Assembly (NCBI GenBank): GCA_021777685.1
Contig: JAJYDH010000256.1
Span: 1-8,921 of the forward strand
Origin: Planctomycetota bacterium
Lineage (GTDB): Bacteria > Planctomycetota > Planctomycetia > Isosphaerales > Isosphaeraceae
DNA length: 8,921 bases
Reading direction: 5' to 3'
Positions 5,704-8,921 of the stretch are shown here, one piece after another. The notes beneath the pieces are model-generated. The model worked only from the letters and a program-made list of their open reading frames with translations. It did no database searches and had not been told where the DNA came from. The position numbers and the translations under genes are program-made. The number at the start of each line of letters is the position of its first letter. Within the stretch, counting starts at the first letter, position 1.

Positions 5704-7349
5704 CGGCCGTCGGCGGTCCGGGCGAACTCGGCGAGGGCCACGCCGGGCCCGGCTCCGAAGGCGGCGACCTGCGGGAGGTCGATCTCGGAATAGGCCCCGC
5801 CCTCGTCCTTGCCCCGGGCGAGGATGTAGAAGGGTCGGCCGGGGACCTGGCCTCGCCAGAGGTGGAGGCGGGAGACGTCGCCGGCCCGGCCGTGCATCAG
5901 GGCCTCGTCCTCGGCGAGCGGCACGGACGTCCGGCCGGTGTAGAGGTGGACCATCTCGGGCCAGACGGCGGCGACCACCGCGTCGGGCTCGGTCCGCTCG
6001 CGGATCAGGCCCAGGGCCTCGGAGAGGCTCGCCCGGGTGCTGGCCCCCGGCCACTGCCGCCCCTGGCGGTGGAACAGCGAGGCCCCCCGGAGGACCACCC
6101 CGGCGTTGCCCAGGACCACAAGCGCGAGCCCGGCCGCGACGATCGCCCGGCGCCCCTTCGGCCCGAATCCGACCACCCCGGCCAGGCCGCCGAGCCCCCG
6201 GGCGAAGGCCAGGACGACCATCGGGATCGTCGAGAGCAGGAACCGGTCCATGATCCCGGTCCACGGCCAGGCCGAGAAGATCGCCATCGACCCCAGCGCG
6301 TGGGCCCAGGCCGGCCAATCGGCCCGGCGGGTCGAGCGGGCCAGCGAGACCAGGCCCGCCGCCACGATCAGGGCAAGAGTCCCCCGGAACGCCAGCGACA
6401 GGGCCGGCCGCCTCGCCAGGAGCTTGACGACCGGGTCGGAATACGTGGCCGGAGACGCCAGGACCCGCGCCGGGAAGTCGAGGGCCATCGACTCGGCGTT
6501 CGTCGCCAAGATCCGAAGCCCGGCCTCGGGCGACGACCAGCCGGATTTCAGCTCCAGGAGGTAGCTGTTCGAGGGCACGACCCGGGGATGCTGGCCCGCG
6601 TAGTACGAGGCCGGGACCACCGCCAGGACCAGCCCGGCCAGGCAAGCGGCCAGGCTCGAACTCCTCCGAGGGCCGAGCGCCGCCGCGACCAAAGCCGCGA
6701 AGGCCAGCGTGATGCCGTTGCTCCGGAGGAGGACCGCGAACCCCGCGATCGCCCCGTCCCAGAACGCCCGACCCCCTGCCCTTTCCTCCGGGGCGTCCTT
6801 CCGTCCGGCCCAGCGATTGAGCAGGACGAACGCCACGCCGGCGAAAGGCAAGTCGGCGAAGATCGTGATCGCCCCGCCGACCAGGACGATGTGGTGATAG
6901 GCCGTCGCCAGGACGATCCCGCAGGCCGCGCCCGGCCCCACGCCGAGCTTCCTCAGCCAGGCGTGGGCGCCCAGGAAGAAGGCCCAGGCCCCGAGCAGGA
7001 CCACGATCCGGCCGGCGGCGATCTCGCGGCCGAGCGAGGGGGTCCCCGGGTCGAGCTTCAGCGCCAGGGCGATCGTCGCCGGCAGGCCGATGGGGTACTT
7101 CGGCGGCGGCTCGCCCGGCCGGCTGGGCAGGCCGAACCCCTTGCCGTCGCGGAGCGACCGGGCGGAGGTCAGGTAGAGGCCGTCGTCCTGGAAGACGCCC
7201 AGATGGCCGTTGTCCAGGCTCGCGGCGAGCGCCGTCCAGCCGACCAGGCCGGCGATCAGGACCGCTCGCCAGGCGCGTTCTCGGGGGGACGACCTGTGCA
7301 ACGCTCCGCTCCCGGGGGATGAGGATCGGGCCCGGGGAGCGGTCACCAC
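5634..7349 (-). CDS. GT39/ArnT-like polytopic glycosyltransferase
   Basis: With the start chosen here this is a 571-residue integral membrane protein resembling the GT-C fold PMT/ArnT families, which use polyprenyl-phosphate sugar donors on the outer face of the membrane. After the first membrane segment comes VFQDDGLYLTSARSL, with the acidic pair Asp45-Asp46 where the family has its catalytic acid in the first external loop, then PPKYPIGLP (about 72-80). Roughly nine to ten hydrophobic segments extend to about residue 408, including MDRFLLSTIPMVVLAF. A soluble domain of about 150 residues ends the protein. The GTG at 7349 has GAGG (7359-7356) six bases ahead. A TTG at 7301 with GGGAG seven bases ahead is an equally good start and gives MHRSSPRERAW. 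A longer frame to 7577 would begin inside palindromic repeats and is unlikely. Family confident, start uncertain. Confidence 0.8.
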   Translation of the reverse strand: MVTAPRARSSSPGSGALHRSSPRERAWRAVLIAGLVGWTALAASLDNGHLGVFQDDGLYLTSARSLRDGKGFGLPSRPGEPPPKYPIGLPATIALALKLDPGTPSLGREIAAGRIVVLLGAWAFFLGAHAWLRKLGVGPGAACGIVLATAYHHIVLVGGAITIFADLPFAGVAFVLLNRWAGRKDAPEERAGGRAFWDGAIAGFAVLLRSNGITLAFAALVAAALGPRRSSSLAACLAGLVLAVVPASYYAGQHPRVVPSNSYLLELKSGWSSPEAGLRILATNAESMALDFPARVLASPATYSDPVVKLLARRPALSLAFRGTLALIVAAGLVSLARSTRRADWPAWAHALGSMAIFSAWPWTGIMDRFLLSTIPMVVLAFARGLGGLAGVVGFGPKGRRAIVAAGLALVVLGNAGVVLRGASLFHRQGRQWPGASTRASLSEALGLIRERTEPDAVVAAVWPEMVHLYTGRTSVPLAEDEALMHGRAGDVSRLHLWRGQVPGRPFYILARGKDEGGAYSEIDLPQVAAFGAGPGVALAEFARTADGRYLIFRVDPDSPADGSPGEGSPR

Positions 7350-7462
7350 GCCGAACCTCGGGCCTCCCTTGAGAGTCGAAAGTCCTGCCGGTCGGGCGTC
7401 AGGGGGGTCGATTTCGGGGTTCGCCCGTGAATTTCCCTTCGAGACCTGGCGAGGGTTCCGGC

Positions 7463-7586
7463 CCTTTGGAGTGCGGGAGCTTGCTCCCGCTTTTCTTGGC
7501 GGAGCTTGCTCCGCTGGCCGGGCCGGTGGCGCCCGGAGCAAGCTCCGGGGCCCGAAAGCGGGAGCAAGCTCCCGCACTCCAAAAGG
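7463..7586. repeat. Symmetric cluster of four GGAGC/GCTCC palindromes
   Basis: Four short perfect palindromes lie in a row: 7473-7490 (GCGGGAGC TT GCTCCCGC), 7499-7514 (GCGGAGC TT GCTCCGC), 7532-7549 (CCCGGAGC AA GCTCCGGG) and 7558-7575 (GCGGGAGC AA GCTCCCGC). The centres read TT, TT, AA, AA, so the right half mirrors the left. The outermost palindromes are extended by matching flanks: CCTTTGGAGT on the left (7463-7472) and ACTCCAAAAGG on the right (7576-7586, one extra A). The outer inverted repeat thus spans about 31 bases per arm, with the axis near 7523. It resembles REP/BIME clusters. It is unrelated in sequence to the GGGTC palindromes at the left of the window. Confidence 0.88.
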
Positions 7587-7717
7587 TGGGCCGAAAGTGT
7601 CGGGGCGTCAGCCCAGGGGGAGAGGGGAGGCAGGAGGAGCGGAGACGCCGGAATCCGCGAGCACGCTCGATTTTGGCCCCGGGCCCGACTCGCGCTGTGC
7701 GGGCCGATCCGGGGCGT

Positions 7718-7723
7718 TAGACT
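7718..7723 (+). promoter_or_regulatory. Weak -10 candidate for the EF-G gene
   Basis: TAGACT matches four of six bases of TATAAT, 70 bases before the ATG at 7794. I find no good -35 partner, so this is only a candidate. No Shine-Dalgarno sequence is evident between it and the ATG. Confidence 0.2.
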
Positions 7724-7793
7724 GGAAGGCCCGGCGGCCGTCGTCCCCCGGTCCGACCTCGAATCCTCGCCCCTTTTGCTGGACGTTCAAGCC

Positions 7794-8921
7794 ATGGACA
7801 ACCCGCCGTTAGAGCTGATCCGCAACATCGGGATCATCGCCCACATCGACGCCGGCAAGACCACCACGACCGAGCGGGTCCTGTACTACACGGGCGAGGT
7901 CCACCGGATGGGGGACGTCGACAAGGGGACCACCACCACCGACTACCTCGAAGAGGAGCGGCAGCGGGGGATCACGATCGTCGCGGCGGCGATCACCTGC
8001 AAGTGGAAGGACGTGACGATCAACATCATCGACACGCCCGGCCACGTCGACTTCACCGCCGAGGTCGAGCGCTCGCTCCGCGTCCTCGACGGCGCGGTCG
8101 TGATCTTCTCGGCCGTCGAGGGGGTCGAGGCCCAGAGCGAGACCGTCTGGCGGCAGGCGACCAAGTACTCGGTCCCCCGGATCTGCTTCATCAACAAGAT
8201 GGACCGGATCGGCGCCGAGTACGACCGCGTCTTCGGCGAGATCACCGACCGGCTCGAAAGCCACCCGATCCCCGTCCAGCTCCCCATCGGCGCCGGGCCC
8301 GAGGGGACGATGGGCGAGTTCAAGGGGCTCATCGACCTGATCGCGATGCGGGCCCTCTACTACAAGACCGAGGACCAGGGCTCGACCGTCACCGAGGCCG
8401 AGATCCCCGAGGACCTCATGCCCGACGCCGAGCTCTGGCGCGAGAAGATGCTCAACGCCCTGGGCGACTTCGACGAGACCTTCGCCGAGCACTACATGGC
8501 CTTCCTCGAAGGGGGCGAGCTGGCCGAGGCCGACATCGTCGCCGGGCTCCGCCGGGCCACCCTGACCGGCCGGGCCCAGCCGGTCCTCTGCGGATCGTCG
8601 TTCAAGTACGTCGGCGTCCAGCGCCTCCTCGACGCCGTGGCGGCGTACCTGCCCAGCCCGCTCGACAGGCCGCCGGTCGTCGGCCACCACCCCAAGAAGG
8701 GGACCGAGGTCGTCCGCAAGCCCGACCCCGACGAGCCATTTTGCGGCCTGGTCTTCAAGATCACCAACGACGCCCACGGCGACCTCTCGTTCGTCCGGAT
8801 CTACTCGGGCGTGATGAAGTCCGGCAGCCGGGTCTACAACCCGGGCCGCGACAAGAAGGAGATCTGTTCGAGGCTCTACCACATCCGGGCCGACGAGCGG
8901 GTCAAGATCGAGGAGAGCTTC
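7794..8921 (+). CDS. fusA: Elongation factor G, N-terminal 376 residues (partial)
   Basis: This frame runs from ATG 7794 to the window edge without a stop and encodes a translational GTPase of the EF-G family, which drives ribosomal translocation or, in some paralogues, ribosome recycling. All G-domain motifs are present: AHIDAGKTT (16-24), RGITI (58-62), DTPGHVDF (80-87), NKMD (134-137) and GSSFK (267-271). The start of domain II is seen in FKITNDAHGDLSFVRIYSG. The region after the P-loop (GDVDKGTTTTDYLEEERQRGITIVAAAITCKW) and LRVLDGAVVIFSAVEGVEAQSETVWRQ resemble, from memory, spirochaete/planctomycete spdEFG2 and mitochondrial EF-G2 more than ordinary EF-G. No S7, S12 or EF-Tu gene lies upstream, so it is not in a standard str operon. 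No Shine-Dalgarno site is seen. EF-G is certain; the subfamily is tentative. Confidence 0.93.
   Translation, partial: MDNPPLELIRNIGIIAHIDAGKTTTTERVLYYTGEVHRMGDVDKGTTTTDYLEEERQRGITIVAAAITCKWKDVTINIIDTPGHVDFTAEVERSLRVLDGAVVIFSAVEGVEAQSETVWRQATKYSVPRICFINKMDRIGAEYDRVFGEITDRLESHPIPVQLPIGAGPEGTMGEFKGLIDLIAMRALYYKTEDQGSTVTEAEIPEDLMPDAELWREKMLNALGDFDETFAEHYMAFLEGGELAEADIVAGLRRATLTGRAQPVLCGSSFKYVGVQRLLDAVAAYLPSPLDRPPVVGHHPKKGTEVVRKPDPDEPFCGLVFKITNDAHGDLSFVRIYSGVMKSGSRVYNPGRDKKEICSRLYHIRADERVKIEESF

Larger units (their letters stand above)
7350..7793. other. Divergent spacer between the GT39-like gene and EF-G
   Basis: The two flanking genes point away from each other, so promoters for both should lie in these 444 bases. 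The middle is taken by the palindrome cluster at 7463-7586. From 7587 to 7793 I see no gene, only a weak -10-like match at 7718. Open frames crossing the spacer owe their length to the repeats and to high GC. Confidence 0.5.

Noticed and set aside
4861..6645. Long minus-strand frame (594 residues) across the acyltransferase and GT39-like genes
   Set aside because: Low-complexity G/R/P/A composition and overlap with two well-supported genes in other frames.
5133..7322. Very long plus-strand frame (729 residues) opposite the GT39-like gene
   Set aside because: Its composition is R/G/P/D-rich without hydrophobic segments or domains. It is a GC-driven shadow of the minus-strand membrane protein and the acyltransferase.
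7463..7586. CRISPR array or tandem repeat
   Set aside because: The units are palindromes in mirror orientation with unequal short gaps. There are no spacers of constant length and no cas genes.
7809..8882. 357-residue minus-strand frame opposite EF-G
   Set aside because: It lies wholly antisense to an unmistakable EF-G coding region and is a V/D/G/L-rich shadow.

Overview
The window is GC-rich bacterial DNA. It most likely comes from a planctomycete, perhaps of the Isosphaeraceae/Gemmatales kind. This is inferred from an elongation factor G whose switch-region sequence resembles the spirochaete/planctomycete (mitochondrial-like) EF-G lineage, from several genes with poor Shine-Dalgarno sites, and from gene-sparse spacers rich in short palindromic repeats. 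No rRNA, tRNA, CRISPR array or transposase gene was seen.

Layout from left to right. (1) 1-84 may be the tail of an unidentified gene. (2) A twin palindromic repeat (98-159) precedes a compact HicA/HicB toxin-antitoxin pair (214-635). (3) A lone SRPBCC-domain protein follows (963-1388), with degenerate relatives of the twin palindrome on both sides. (4) A 666-base spacer (1389-2054), visibly less GC-rich than its surroundings, holds hairpin-forming sequence, a promoter-like site bracketed by an inverted repeat, and a degenerate 28-base tandem array that stops just before the next start codon. (5) A tightly packed plus-strand cluster encodes two paralogous family-4 glycosyltransferases and an acyltransferase-3 membrane protein (2055-5703; junctions are a 5-base gap and an ATGA overlap). 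(6) A minus-strand polytopic GT39/ArnT-like glycosyltransferase (about 7349 down to 5634) runs tail-to-tail into the acyltransferase gene and overlaps it by 70 bases. (7) A divergent spacer (7350-7793) carries a symmetric cluster of four GGAGC-type palindromes. (8) The window ends inside an EF-G gene (from 7794).

The central genes fit one task: two cytoplasmic glycosyltransferases extend a glycan, a membrane acyltransferase probably acylates it, and a membrane glycosyltransferase may add a sugar from a polyprenyl-phosphate donor outside the membrane. That is a surface or exopolysaccharide decoration module, but no flippase, polymerase or export gene lies in the window, so the product is unknown. 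The most unusual points are the 28-base array against the glycan operon start, the loss of the usual GT4 glutamates in both glycosyltransferases, the convergent gene overlap, two unrelated palindromic repeat families, and the atypical EF-G.
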